From SIG607 sp045592625 (GTDB taxonomy: Bacteria > Bacillota > Clostridia > Oscillospirales > Acutalibacteraceae): a stretch of 64,000 bases of DNA. The translations under genes were made by a program, and so were the position numbers. How positions within the stretch are numbered: the first letter of the stretch is position 1; the number at the start of each line of letters is the position of its first letter. The stretch lies in the NCBI GenBank assembly GCA_045592625.1, contig JAZNVC010000013.1:1-64000 (forward strand), given 5' to 3'. Below are positions 47,533-55,670 of this stretch, piece by piece. The notes below the pieces were generated by a model. That model saw nothing but the letters and a program-made list of their open reading frames with translations, ran no database searches and was not told the DNA's origin.

Positions 47533-47894
47533 TAGATGTTTATTATCTTGGTAGAAAAGGTGAAGATATAACCGTTGACTTTTTGAAAAAACACGGTTTT
47601 TTTATCTTTAAAAGAAATTATCACAGCCGTTTCGGTGAAATTGATATTATAGCCGAAAAGGACGATTTGCTTTTGTTTGTGGAAGTCAAAACTCGTTTTG
47701 AAGATTTTTTGGTTTCCCCTGAAGAAGCGGTAGATGGGTTGAAACAAAAAAGAATAAAACATACCGCAAAGGATTTTATTTCAAAACTTCATTTTGATTA
47801 CCGTTATCGTTTTGATGTATCGGCAATTACTGTAAGGGTGGAAAACGGAGAATATAAATTTTCGTTAAATTATATTAAAAATGCCTTTATATAA
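47529..47894 (+). CDS. yraN: YraN/UPF0102 nuclease-like protein
   Basis: A 121-residue protein of the restriction-endonuclease-like fold. GRKGEDITVDFLKKHGFFIFKRNYHSRFGEIDIIAEKDDLLLFVEVKTR shows the conserved E-x-D-I-I and VEVK residues that form a metal-binding site in the family. It follows rnhB with an ATGA overlap, its usual position. Its cellular role is not well established. Confidence 0.9.
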   Translation: MIDVYYLGRKGEDITVDFLKKHGFFIFKRNYHSRFGEIDIIAEKDDLLLFVEVKTRFEDFLVSPEEAVDGLKQKRIKHTAKDFISKLHFDYRYRFDVSAITVRVENGEYKFSLNYIKNAFI

Positions 47895-47897
47895 CCG

Positions 47898-47921
47898 AAA
47901 AGCACCCTTTCGGGTGCTTTT
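47898..47921. terminator. terminator after yraN
   Basis: AAAAGCACCC (47898-47907), loop TTTC, GGGTGCTTTT (47912-47921), usable from both sides. Confidence 0.9.
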
Positions 47922-47927
47922 GGCAAT

Positions 47928-48098
47928 TTAGTTCTTTGCTTTGAATGTGGTACAAGCTGTTTCACTGCATTCGCAAGCACTTTTATAGCCTACCTGAATT
48001 GCACCTGCACAGCAACGGTCGTCTTGTGTGTGGTGAATGCACTGAGAAGCATCGCAAAGAATTCCGGGTATGGGTTTGTGGCAAGAATTGTTTTCCAT
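47928..48098 (-). CDS. DUF1540 small cysteine-rich protein
   Basis: A 56-residue protein with eight cysteines besides the first: ILCDASQCIHH, DRCCAGAIQVGY and SACECSETACTTF. This is the DUF1540 pattern, probably a metal-binding small protein of unknown role, common in Clostridia and in spore formers. I prefer the ATG at 48098; longer starts at 48107 and 48131 have poorer spacing or lack a ribosome site. Confidence 0.8.
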   Translation of the reverse strand: MENNSCHKPIPGILCDASQCIHHTQDDRCCAGAIQVGYKSACECSETACTTFKAKN

Positions 48099-48116
48099 AT
48101 TAATCATTTTCCTTTC

Positions 48117-48130
48117 AGACCTGTCGGTCA
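48117..48130. promoter_or_regulatory. possible operator, GACC-TGTC-GGTC inverted repeat
   Basis: An inverted repeat of GACC and GGTC with a 4-base centre lies between the divergent DUF1540 and phosphoesterase genes. Similar GACC-N-GGTC sites bind TetR-type repressors. No such regulator is in the window, so this is a weak guess. Confidence 0.3.
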
Positions 48131-48184
48131 TATTTATTATTGTCTGAAAAGCAAATATTATTAACTAATAAAGGAGGGAATTTT

Positions 48185-48862
48185 TTGAAAATTTTTGGTA
48201 TTTCTGATTTGCATTTGTCCTTTGGAAGTGATAAGCCGATGGATATTTTTTATGGTTGGGATAATCACACAGAGCGAATTAAAGCTAATTGGAAGCGATT
48301 AATAACAGATGATGATATTGTTGTACTGCCCGGTGATTTTTCGTGGGCTTTAAAAATAGAAGAAGCATTGCCTGATTTTCAGTTTATTGATTCTCTTCCC
48401 GGTAAAAAAATACTTTTAAAAGGAAATCACGATTTATGGTGGTCAACCGCCAAAAAAATTCACGAATTTTTTGAAAAAGAAAATATAAAAACAATCGAAA
48501 TTGTTTTTAATAATTGTTATGAGGCAAACTCATATGCAGTTTGCGGAAGTAGAGGTTGGTTCCCTGAAAAAGAAAGCGATAAAGCAATAATAAACAGGGA
48601 AGCAGGAAGGCTCAGGTCATCTATTGAATCTGCAATAAATAAAGGACTAGAACCTATAGTGTTTATGCATTATCCTCCCGTACTTAACGGTGAGGCTATT
48701 GAACCCATATTCAGCGTGTTAAAGGAATTCGGAGTAAAAACCGTTTATCACGGTCATATACACGGCTCAGGACTTAATAACAGCCCAAAAGAACACGAAA
48801 ATATAACCTTTAAACTTATATCCTGTGACTGTATTGACTTCACTCCTTATTATATAAAATAA
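48185..48862 (+). CDS. metallophosphoesterase
   Basis: A 225-residue two-metal phosphoesterase. The five motifs are visible: ISDLHL, LPGDFSW, LLKGNHDLWW, MHYPPV and HGHIHGSG. I chose the TTG at 48185 because AAAGGAGGG lies 7 bases before it and the protein then begins directly with the first strand; an upstream TTG at 48140 would add 15 residues. The substrate (nucleotide, protein or RNA phosphate) is unknown. Confidence 0.88.
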   Translation: MKIFGISDLHLSFGSDKPMDIFYGWDNHTERIKANWKRLITDDDIVVLPGDFSWALKIEEALPDFQFIDSLPGKKILLKGNHDLWWSTAKKIHEFFEKENIKTIEIVFNNCYEANSYAVCGSRGWFPEKESDKAIINREAGRLRSSIESAINKGLEPIVFMHYPPVLNGEAIEPIFSVLKEFGVKTVYHGHIHGSGLNNSPKEHENITFKLISCDCIDFTPYYIK

Positions 48863-48871
48863 TTATTTTAA

Positions 48872-48899
48872 AAAATTTCTAAATAATTGTAGAAATTTT
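48872..48899 (+). terminator. weak AT-rich hairpin after the phosphoesterase gene
   Basis: AAAATTTCTA (48872-48881) pairs with TAGAAATTTT (48890-48899). The stem is A/T only and its T run is short. Confidence 0.35.
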
Positions 48900-48949
48900 C
48901 CAAAATATGTGATATATTATATGTTGATAAATTTTGCGGAGGTATTTCC

Positions 48950-50551
48950 ATGAGTTTAAAAAATGCAAAAAAAGTTGATACTAACCGTTATGAACTTGAG
49001 GTAGTTATCGACGGAGAAACTTTCAGAAAGGCACTTAATGACGTAATGCGTCGTGAGAGCAAGAAAATCACCGTTCCCGGTTTCCGTAAGGGCAAGGCTC
49101 CCGTAAGCTTTATTGAAAAGTATTACGGTGCTGAAGCTTTCTTCCAGGATACATTGGACAGCCTTTATGGTGCAGCACTTGAGGAGGCTGCTGTTGAGGC
49201 AGGTGTAGAAATTGTTGATGATAAGATGGACTTCGACCTTGTTTCTATCAGCAAGGAAGAAGGTGTTGACTTTAAGGTAACCCTTACTGTAGTTCCCGAA
49301 ATCGAAATTGGTGAATATAAGGGTCTTAAAGAAGAACGTCTTAAAGTAAGCGTTGATGATGCTGAAATTGAAGAGTCTGTTAAGGCTATGGCTGACAGAA
49401 ATGCAAGAGTTATTGCTGTTGAGGACAGAGCTGCTGCTATGGACGATATCACCGTTATTGATTTTGACGGTTATGTTGACGGCGTTGCTTTTGAAGGCGG
49501 CAAGGGCGAAGCATTTTCTCTGCCTCTTGGTTCCGGTCAGTTTATCCCCGGCTTTGAAGAGCAGATAGTTGGTAAGAATATTGGTGATGAATTTGATGTA
49601 AACGTTACATTCCCCGCTGACTATCACGCTGCTGACCTTGCAGGTAAAGAGGCTGTGTTTAAGGTTAAACTTCACGAAATTAAAAAGCGTGAAATTCCTG
49701 AAATCGATGATGAATTTGCAAAAGACGTAAGCGAATTCGATACTCTTGCTGAACTTAAAGCTGACCTTAAGGCAAAGGCAATAGAAAGAAAACAGAAGGT
49801 TGCTGAGGATGAAACCGAAACAAGACTCCTTGACCAGATTATTGATTCTATAAAGGGTGAAATTCCTGAGGCTATGTATAATAACAGAGTTCAGCAGAAC
49901 CTTCGTGACCTTGACTATCGTTTACAGTCTCAGGGTATGAGCCTTGAAAACTACATTAAATATACAGGCGCTACCATTGAAGAAATTTCAAAGACATATC
50001 GTCCTCAGGCTGAAAAGCAGGTTAAGATGCGTCTTGCACTTGAGAAGATTGTTAAACTTGAAAACATTACCGTTAATGACCAGGATGTTGACAAGAAATA
50101 CGAAGAAATGGCAGAGATGTATTCTATTCCTGCCGAGCAGGTTAAGGCTACTGTTCCCGCAGAGGAACTTAAGAAGGATATCGCTGTAGAAATGGCTCTA
50201 GACCTTGTTAAGAGCAGTGCTATTATTACCGAAGTTGAAGCTATCAGCGAAAAGGCTCCCAAAAAGCCCGCTGCTAAGAAGGCTTCTACCGCTAAGAAGA
50301 CCGAAGGCGAAGCAGAAAAGAAACCCGCAGCAAAGAAGACTACATCTTCCACAACCAAGAAGACTACTTCTTCTACAGCTAAGAAGACCACAACTTCTAC
50401 TGCTAAAAAAACAGAAGGCGAAGCAGAAAAGAAGCCTGCTGCAAAGAAAACTACTTCTACTGCTAAAAAGGTTGAGGGTGATGCAGCAAAGAAACCCGCT
50501 GCTAAAAAAACTACTACCACTAAGAAAACTGCTGCTAAAACAGAAGAATAA
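48950..50551 (+). CDS. tig: trigger factor with a long Lys/Ala/Thr repeat tail
   Basis: A 533-residue ribosome-bound chaperone. Residues 1-150 form the ribosome-docking domain (VPGFRKGKAPVSFIEKYYG), about 155-245 the FKBP-type isomerase domain (DDITVIDFDGYVDG ... FIPGFEEQIVGK) and 250-430 the helical arms. Family members usually stop near 430; here a roughly 100-residue tail follows (434-533), built of KKPAAKK and TAKKTEGEAE units, strongly basic and resembling histone-H1-like tails. GGAGG precedes the ATG. It heads the tig-clpP-clpX cluster. Confidence 0.95.
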   Translation: MSLKNAKKVDTNRYELEVVIDGETFRKALNDVMRRESKKITVPGFRKGKAPVSFIEKYYGAEAFFQDTLDSLYGAALEEAAVEAGVEIVDDKMDFDLVSISKEEGVDFKVTLTVVPEIEIGEYKGLKEERLKVSVDDAEIEESVKAMADRNARVIAVEDRAAAMDDITVIDFDGYVDGVAFEGGKGEAFSLPLGSGQFIPGFEEQIVGKNIGDEFDVNVTFPADYHAADLAGKEAVFKVKLHEIKKREIPEIDDEFAKDVSEFDTLAELKADLKAKAIERKQKVAEDETETRLLDQIIDSIKGEIPEAMYNNRVQQNLRDLDYRLQSQGMSLENYIKYTGATIEEISKTYRPQAEKQVKMRLALEKIVKLENITVNDQDVDKKYEEMAEMYSIPAEQVKATVPAEELKKDIAVEMALDLVKSSAIITEVEAISEKAPKKPAAKKASTAKKTEGEAEKKPAAKKTTSSTTKKTTSSTAKKTTTSTAKKTEGEAEKKPAAKKTTSTAKKVEGDAAKKPAAKKTTTTKKTAAKTEE

Positions 50552-50605
50552 TCTGATTATTAAAAGTAGTATTTGTGCATAATCATATATAATGGAGGTA
50601 TTGTT

Positions 50606-51199
50606 ATGGATATGAATTTAGTTCCTATGGTTGTTGAACAAACAAGCCGCGGAGAACGTTCGTATGATATTTTTTCACGACTTTTAAATGACCGTATTAT
50701 TATGCTTAACGGACAGGTTGACGATGCTTCCGCCAGCCTTATAGTCGCTCAGATGCTTTATCTTGAGGGACAGGATCCGGACAAGGATATAAGTTTTTAT
50801 ATAAACAGTCCGGGAGGAAGCGTTTCTGCTGGTATGGCCATTTATGATACTATGCAGTATATTAAATGTGATGTTTCTACCATTTGTATCGGTATGGCTG
50901 CAAGTATGGGTGCATTCTTGCTTTCCAGCGGTGCAAAAGGCAAACGTTACGCTCTGCCTAATGCTGAAGTTATGATTCATCAGCCCTTAGGCGGTGCTCA
51001 GGGACAGGCAAGTGATATTCTTATTTCTGCCCGTCATATTGAGCGCACAAGAGAAAATCTTAATAAAATCTTATCAGAAAATACCGGTAAACCCTTAGAC
51101 CAAATTGCAGTTGACACCGATAGAGATAATTGGATGACTGCAGTTGAGGCTCAGGAATATGGTATTGTTGACAAGGTTATTGCTAAGAGGGGTAACTAA
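50606..51199 (+). CDS. clpP: ATP-dependent Clp protease proteolytic subunit
   Basis: A 197-residue serine protease subunit that forms the ClpP barrel. The catalytic serine is in GMAASMGAFLLSSG, the histidine in MIHQPLGGAQGQASDI and the Asp follows in AVDTDRDNWM. I use the ATG at 50606 (TGGAGG 7 bases upstream), not the earlier in-frame ATG at 50573. Its stop overlaps clpX by one base. Confidence 0.97.
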   Translation: MDMNLVPMVVEQTSRGERSYDIFSRLLNDRIIMLNGQVDDASASLIVAQMLYLEGQDPDKDISFYINSPGGSVSAGMAIYDTMQYIKCDVSTICIGMAASMGAFLLSSGAKGKRYALPNAEVMIHQPLGGAQGQASDILISARHIERTRENLNKILSENTGKPLDQIAVDTDRDNWMTAVEAQEYGIVDKVIAKRGN

Positions 51200-52449
51200 T
51201 GCCTACTAAAGATTCAAACAAACAGGTTCGATGCTCATTCTGCGGTAAAACGCAGGATGAGGTCGGCAGAATTATCGAGGGTCCTGGAGTATATATATGC
51301 GATTCCTGCATCAACTTTTGCAACACCCTATTATACGGTGATGAAGCCCAAGAGGTAAAACCTCGCCGCAAGTCGCAAAAAAACGAGCAAAAAGAATTTG
51401 TACTTCCTAAACCCAAAGAAATAAAAAAGAAACTCGACGAATATGTTATCGGTCAGGAAGAAGCTAAAATCACGCTTTCGGTTGCTGTTTATAATCATTA
51501 TAAGCGCATTTTCAAGCAAAGTGATGATTCTGTAGAACTTGCTAAAAGTAACGTTTTGCTTTTGGGTCCTACGGGTGTTGGTAAAACTCTTCTTGCTCAA
51601 ACACTTTCTAAAATTCTTCAGGTTCCCATCGCTATTACCGATGCCACAACTTTAACCGAAGCAGGTTATGTTGGTGAGGACGTTGAAAATATTCTTCTTC
51701 GTCTTATTCAGGCTGCAGATTATGACATTGAGAAGGCAGAACGCGGTATTATCTATATTGATGAAATTGATAAAATCGCACGAAAGAGTGAAAATACTTC
51801 CATTACACGTGATGTAAGCGGTGAGGGTGTTCAGCAGGCACTTCTTAAGATTCTTGAAGGTACGGTAGCAAATGTTCCTCCACAGGGCGGAAGAAAGCAT
51901 CCTCAACAGGAATTTATACAAATAAATACAACCAATATTTTGTTTATATGTTCAGGTGCGTTTGATGGTATTGATAAAATTATTGAACGCAGAATCGGTG
52001 GTTCAAGTCTTGGTTTTGGTGCAGATGTTAAATCTCCTAAAAGTAAAGAGGCTATTGCTGCTGCTGAAAAAACAACCCATCAGGATTTGGTTAAATTCGG
52101 ACTTATTCCCGAACTGGTAGGCAGACTTCCTGTTGTTACGGGTCTAAAGGGAATGGATAAGGAAACCCTTATTCGCATTATGACCGAGCCTAAGAATTCT
52201 ATCGTTAAACAGTATCAGGCTTTGTTTAATATAGATTCTGTTGACCTTGTGTTTGAAAAAGAGGCACTTGAACGAATTGCAGAGCTTACTATTGAGCACA
52301 AAACGGGGGCAAGAGGACTTCGTTCCATTATTGAAGCAACATTGCAACCGCTTATGTTTAATACACCCTCTGATGAGAAGATAAAAACAATAACTGTTAC
52401 AAAGGCTGCAGTAGATGGCAAAGATGCGGTTATTGAATATAAAGAATAA
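51199..52449 (+). CDS. clpX: ATP-dependent Clp protease ATP-binding subunit ClpX
   Basis: A 416-residue AAA+ unfoldase that feeds ClpP. The N-terminal zinc-binding domain is CSFCGKTQDEVGRIIEGPGVYICDSC, the Walker A motif is LLGPTGVGKTLLAQ, Walker B is IIYIDEIDKIA, and the sensor region is KTGARGLRSIIE. The ClpP-binding loop region (IGF-type) is not clearly spelled here. It ends at a terminator. Confidence 0.96.
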   Translation: MPTKDSNKQVRCSFCGKTQDEVGRIIEGPGVYICDSCINFCNTLLYGDEAQEVKPRRKSQKNEQKEFVLPKPKEIKKKLDEYVIGQEEAKITLSVAVYNHYKRIFKQSDDSVELAKSNVLLLGPTGVGKTLLAQTLSKILQVPIAITDATTLTEAGYVGEDVENILLRLIQAADYDIEKAERGIIYIDEIDKIARKSENTSITRDVSGEGVQQALLKILEGTVANVPPQGGRKHPQQEFIQINTTNILFICSGAFDGIDKIIERRIGGSSLGFGADVKSPKSKEAIAAAEKTTHQDLVKFGLIPELVGRLPVVTGLKGMDKETLIRIMTEPKNSIVKQYQALFNIDSVDLVFEKEALERIAELTIEHKTGARGLRSIIEATLQPLMFNTPSDEKIKTITVTKAAVDGKDAVIEYKE

Positions 52450-52470
52450 AGTAAATACGTATGTAAATAT

Positions 52471-52508
52471 AAAGAATTTCCTGTCTTTCTGACAGGAAAT
52501 TCTTTTTT
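52471..52508 (+). terminator. tig-clpPX terminator
   Basis: AAAGAATTTCCTGTC (52471-52485), loop TTTCT, GACAGGAAATTCTTT (52491-52505), then T run. Confidence 0.93.
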
Positions 52509-52514
52509 GTCGCG

Positions 52515-52543
52515 TTGACAAGCAGTTATTTTTGGAGTATTAT
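52515..52543 (+). promoter_or_regulatory. pncB promoter
   Basis: TTGACA (52515-52520), 17 bases, TATTAT (52538-52543). Confidence 0.75.
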
Positions 52544-52574
52544 AATTAATAAAGTATCTAGTATGGAGGCAACT

Positions 52575-54014
52575 ATGGATAATCGTAATTTAAGTATGCT
52601 TATGGACCTTTATGAAATGACCATGGCAAATGGAATATTTGATAGTTCAATGGAGGGAACTATAGCCTATTTCGATATGTTCTTCCGCCGTGTTCCCGAA
52701 GAGGGAGGATATGCTATAATGGCAGGTCTTAATCAACTCATTGATTATTTTAAAAATCTTTCCTTTAGTGAAAGTGATATCGAGTATTTAAAAGGGCTAA
52801 ATCTTTTTGATGAACGCTATCTTGACTTTCTTAAAAACTTTAAATTCGAGTGTGATGTATGGGCTGTTCCTGAGGGAACACCAATTTTCCCTAAAGAACC
52901 AATTATTACGGTCAGAGGTCCCATTATGCAGGCTTTCCTGGTAGAAACTATGGTGCTTCTTACCATTAATCATCAATCATTAATAGCTACTAAGGCAAAC
53001 AGGATTGTACGAGCAGCCGAGGGCAGACCTGTTCTTGAGTTTGGTTCTCGACGTGCTCATGGATACGACGGAGCAGTATATGGTGCAAGAGCAGCAATTA
53101 TAGGTGGTTGCACAGGCACGGCTTGTGTGCTTACGGGTAAGGATTTTGATGTAACTCCGTCAGGTACTATGGCACATAGTTGGGTACAGCTTTTTGAAAG
53201 TGAATATGAAGCATTTAAAACCTATGCTCAAAAATATCCCGACAGTACAACTTTACTTGTTGATACCTATAATGTGCTTAAAAGCGGAATCCCTAATGCT
53301 ATCAAGGTATTTGATGAGGTATTAAAGCCAATGGGCAAACGTCCCAGAGGTATAAGGATTGACAGCGGTGATATCACTTATATCACCAAAAAAGCAAGAA
53401 AAATGCTTGATGATGCAGGATACGATTATTGTAAAATAGTTGTATCAAACTCCCTTGACGAATATCTTATCAGAGATATGCTTATTCAGGGAGCAAAGGT
53501 TGATATTTTTGGTGTAGGTGAACGTCTTATTACTGCTGCTAAAGAACCTGTTTTTGGCGGAGTATATAAGCTTGTAGCCGTTGAAAAGGATGGAGAGATT
53601 ATTCCTAAAATCAAAATCAGCGAAAATACTGCAAAAATTACAATACCCGGTGTTAAAATTCCTTGGCGTCTTTACGATAATGAAACGGGAAAGTGTATTG
53701 CTGACGTAATGACCTTAGGAAATGAAAAAATTGATGATACAAAGCCGTATGAAATTTTCCATCCTGAATATACTTGGAAGCGTAAAACCGTGGAAAATTT
53801 TGTGGCTAAAAAACTTCAGGTTAAAATATTTGAAAAAGGTCAGCAGGTGTACGAAAGTCCATCTGTCAGCGAAATTGCAAAATATTGCAAGGAACAGGTT
53901 GAACTTTTGTGGGATGAGGTTAAACGATTTGAAAAACCCCACACCTATTATGTTGATCTTTCTCAAAAACTATGGGATCAAAGAAGCGAATTATTGCATA
54001 AACATTCTAAATAA
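52575..54014 (+). CDS. pncB: nicotinate phosphoribosyltransferase
   Basis: A 479-residue NAD-salvage enzyme that joins nicotinate to PRPP. LMDLYEMTMANG is the family start, GSRRAHGYDGAVYGARAAIIGGCTGTACVL is the substrate loop and RIDSGDITYITKKARKMLDDAGY is the PRPP-side motif. TGGAGG precedes the ATG at 52575. The product pathway uses nicotinate that a CinA-type NMN deamidase cycle can help supply, but the genes are distant. Confidence 0.95.
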   Translation: MDNRNLSMLMDLYEMTMANGIFDSSMEGTIAYFDMFFRRVPEEGGYAIMAGLNQLIDYFKNLSFSESDIEYLKGLNLFDERYLDFLKNFKFECDVWAVPEGTPIFPKEPIITVRGPIMQAFLVETMVLLTINHQSLIATKANRIVRAAEGRPVLEFGSRRAHGYDGAVYGARAAIIGGCTGTACVLTGKDFDVTPSGTMAHSWVQLFESEYEAFKTYAQKYPDSTTLLVDTYNVLKSGIPNAIKVFDEVLKPMGKRPRGIRIDSGDITYITKKARKMLDDAGYDYCKIVVSNSLDEYLIRDMLIQGAKVDIFGVGERLITAAKEPVFGGVYKLVAVEKDGEIIPKIKISENTAKITIPGVKIPWRLYDNETGKCIADVMTLGNEKIDDTKPYEIFHPEYTWKRKTVENFVAKKLQVKIFEKGQQVYESPSVSEIAKYCKEQVELLWDEVKRFEKPHTYYVDLSQKLWDQRSELLHKHSK

Positions 54015-54025
54015 AGGAGTAAATT

Positions 54026-54607
54026 ATGAAACGTATTATTGCTTTGTTGTGTGCTGTTTTATTGGTGTTTTCATTTGCAGGTTGCGGTAAAAACAAAAAA
54101 GACCAAGGTTATAGCGTAGATATCGATTATTTTCTAAAAACAGGACAGGTTAAAGAGGCTGAATATGCTCTTGGCACTCCTATTAAAAATATAGAAAAAG
54201 ACATAGCAAAACACGAGGACGAAGCCGAAGGCACTCATTGTCAAGGCGATGAAATAGTGCTTGTTGAAGGAACCAATTATAATTACTATAATGCTCCCGA
54301 TTTTTATTATTACTATAATGTGGGTAACGAAGAGAAGGGAATTTCCTGCATTGTGGGTTTTACCGATATGTACGGTTTTTCTATAGGAGAAACAGGTGAA
54401 TATACCGTTAAAGCAGCTTTAGAACAGGAAAAATTACAGGTTGAGTCAGCTATTGCTGACGAGGATGAATTTTTCTTTATGCCTTTCAGCATTGAAAATT
54501 GCAGAAAACTTACCTGTTCTATAGAGTCAAATGTTCTTGTTTTCTACTTTGAAAATGATGCTCTTATTGCAGGAGTTATCTATAATAAAGAAAATTGGGT
54601 TGCATAG
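54026..54607 (+). CDS. lipoprotein of unknown function
   Basis: A 193-residue protein with signal MKRIIALLCAVLLVFSFAGC and a lipobox (FAGC). The mature part has a tyrosine-rich central stretch (NYNYYNAPDFYYYYNVG) and no family motif I recognise. AAGGAG precedes the ATG. It follows pncB by 11 bases and precedes azlC by 17, so they may be one transcript. Confidence 0.8.
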   Translation: MKRIIALLCAVLLVFSFAGCGKNKKDQGYSVDIDYFLKTGQVKEAEYALGTPIKNIEKDIAKHEDEAEGTHCQGDEIVLVEGTNYNYYNAPDFYYYYNVGNEEKGISCIVGFTDMYGFSIGETGEYTVKAALEQEKLQVESAIADEDEFFFMPFSIENCRKLTCSIESNVLVFYFENDALIAGVIYNKENWVA

Positions 54608-54624
54608 AAAGGGCGTCTTAAAAA

Positions 54625-55317
54625 TTGAAACTCACCTTCGGTAAAGGCGTTGTTCACGGATTTCCCATATTTTTAGGATATCTTTCTGTATCCTTTGGTC
54701 TTGGGATAACGGCTGTATCAAGCGGTCTTTCTTTTGTAGAAGCAACTGTGATTTCTGCTACCAATCTGACCTCAGCCGGTCAGGCGGCAGGTATTGAGAT
54801 AATTGCTTCCTTTGGAACGCTTGTTGAAATGGCACTTACACAGCTTATAATAAATCTTCGCTACGCACTTATGGGAATTTCCCTTTCTCAAAAACTTGAT
54901 ACTTCCTTTAGCGTACCGATACGAATGATTACTGCTTTCGGCATCACTGATGAAATATTTGCTCTTTCTTATTCTCAAAGGTCACCCATAACACCTGCAT
55001 ATATGCTTGGTATGATATTTATATCGTGGATTGGGTGGACAGGCGGCACTTTGGTGGGTGCTTTGGCAGGTTCTTTTTTACCTGCAATACTAACCGGTGC
55101 TTTAGGCATAATGCTTTATGCAATGTTTGTTGCAATTGTTGTGCCTGTTGCAAGGGAAAATAAAAAAGTACTTTTTGCCGCACTTATTTCTGTTGCGTTA
55201 AGTGTTACTTTTAAGTATCTTACAAGACTTTCTGCAGGTTTTTCTATAATTATATGTGCTGTTTTTGCCTCTGTTATAGCAGCTCTGGCGTTTCCCATTA
55301 AGGAGAATAAGGAATGA
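54625..55317 (+). CDS. azlC: AzlC-family branched-chain amino acid exporter subunit
   Basis: A 230-residue membrane protein with six to seven helices. GFPIFLGYLSVSFGLGITAVSSGLSFVEA is the conserved AzlC N-terminus. It pairs with the next gene, AzlD, to export branched-chain amino acids. The start is TTG with AAAGGG about 12 bases upstream. It overlaps azlD by four bases. Confidence 0.9.
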   Translation: MKLTFGKGVVHGFPIFLGYLSVSFGLGITAVSSGLSFVEATVISATNLTSAGQAAGIEIIASFGTLVEMALTQLIINLRYALMGISLSQKLDTSFSVPIRMITAFGITDEIFALSYSQRSPITPAYMLGMIFISWIGWTGGTLVGALAGSFLPAILTGALGIMLYAMFVAIVVPVARENKKVLFAALISVALSVTFKYLTRLSAGFSIIICAVFASVIAALAFPIKENKE

Positions 55318-55613
55318 GTATTGCAATTTATATTTTAGTAATGGCATGGGTAACATATCTTATTCGAATGATACCGTTTACGGTTTTTAGACGTAAAATA
55401 AAGTCTAACTTTATAAAAAGCTTTCTTTATTATGTGCCATATACGGTTCTTTCGGCAATGACCTTTCCTTCTATATTTTATTCGACAGGGGAGTTTTATT
55501 CCGCACTTTTCGGAACTGTAACAGCACTAGTTTTAGCGTTTTTCAAAAAACCGCTTATAGTTGTAGCAATTTTATCGGCAGTTGTGGCTTTTGTTACCGC
55601 ATTAATAATTTAA
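55314..55613 (+). CDS. azlD: AzlD-family transport subunit
   Basis: A 99-residue membrane protein with about four helices (IYILVMAWVTYLIRMIPF is the conserved start) that partners AzlC. The ATGA overlap with azlC indicates coupled translation. A terminator follows. Confidence 0.9.
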   Translation: MSIAIYILVMAWVTYLIRMIPFTVFRRKIKSNFIKSFLYYVPYTVLSAMTFPSIFYSTGEFYSALFGTVTALVLAFFKKPLIVVAILSAVVAFVTALII

Positions 55614-55620
55614 AAATAAA

Positions 55621-55653
55621 AAACTACCATAGTTTTAGTGACTACGGTAGTTT
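55621..55653. terminator. bidirectional terminator between azlD and asnS
   Basis: AAACTACCATAGT (55621-55633) pairs with ACTACGGTAGTTT (55641-55653) with one mismatch, loop TTTAGTG. Confidence 0.85.
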
Positions 55654-55670
55654 AATTTTTCCTTTAATTA

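Noticed and set aside
50005..50582. Long frames on both strands over the 3' end of tig
   Set aside because: They are mirror or frame-shift readings of the AAG/GCT-rich tail and lack starts with ribosome sites; the tig frame is continuous.
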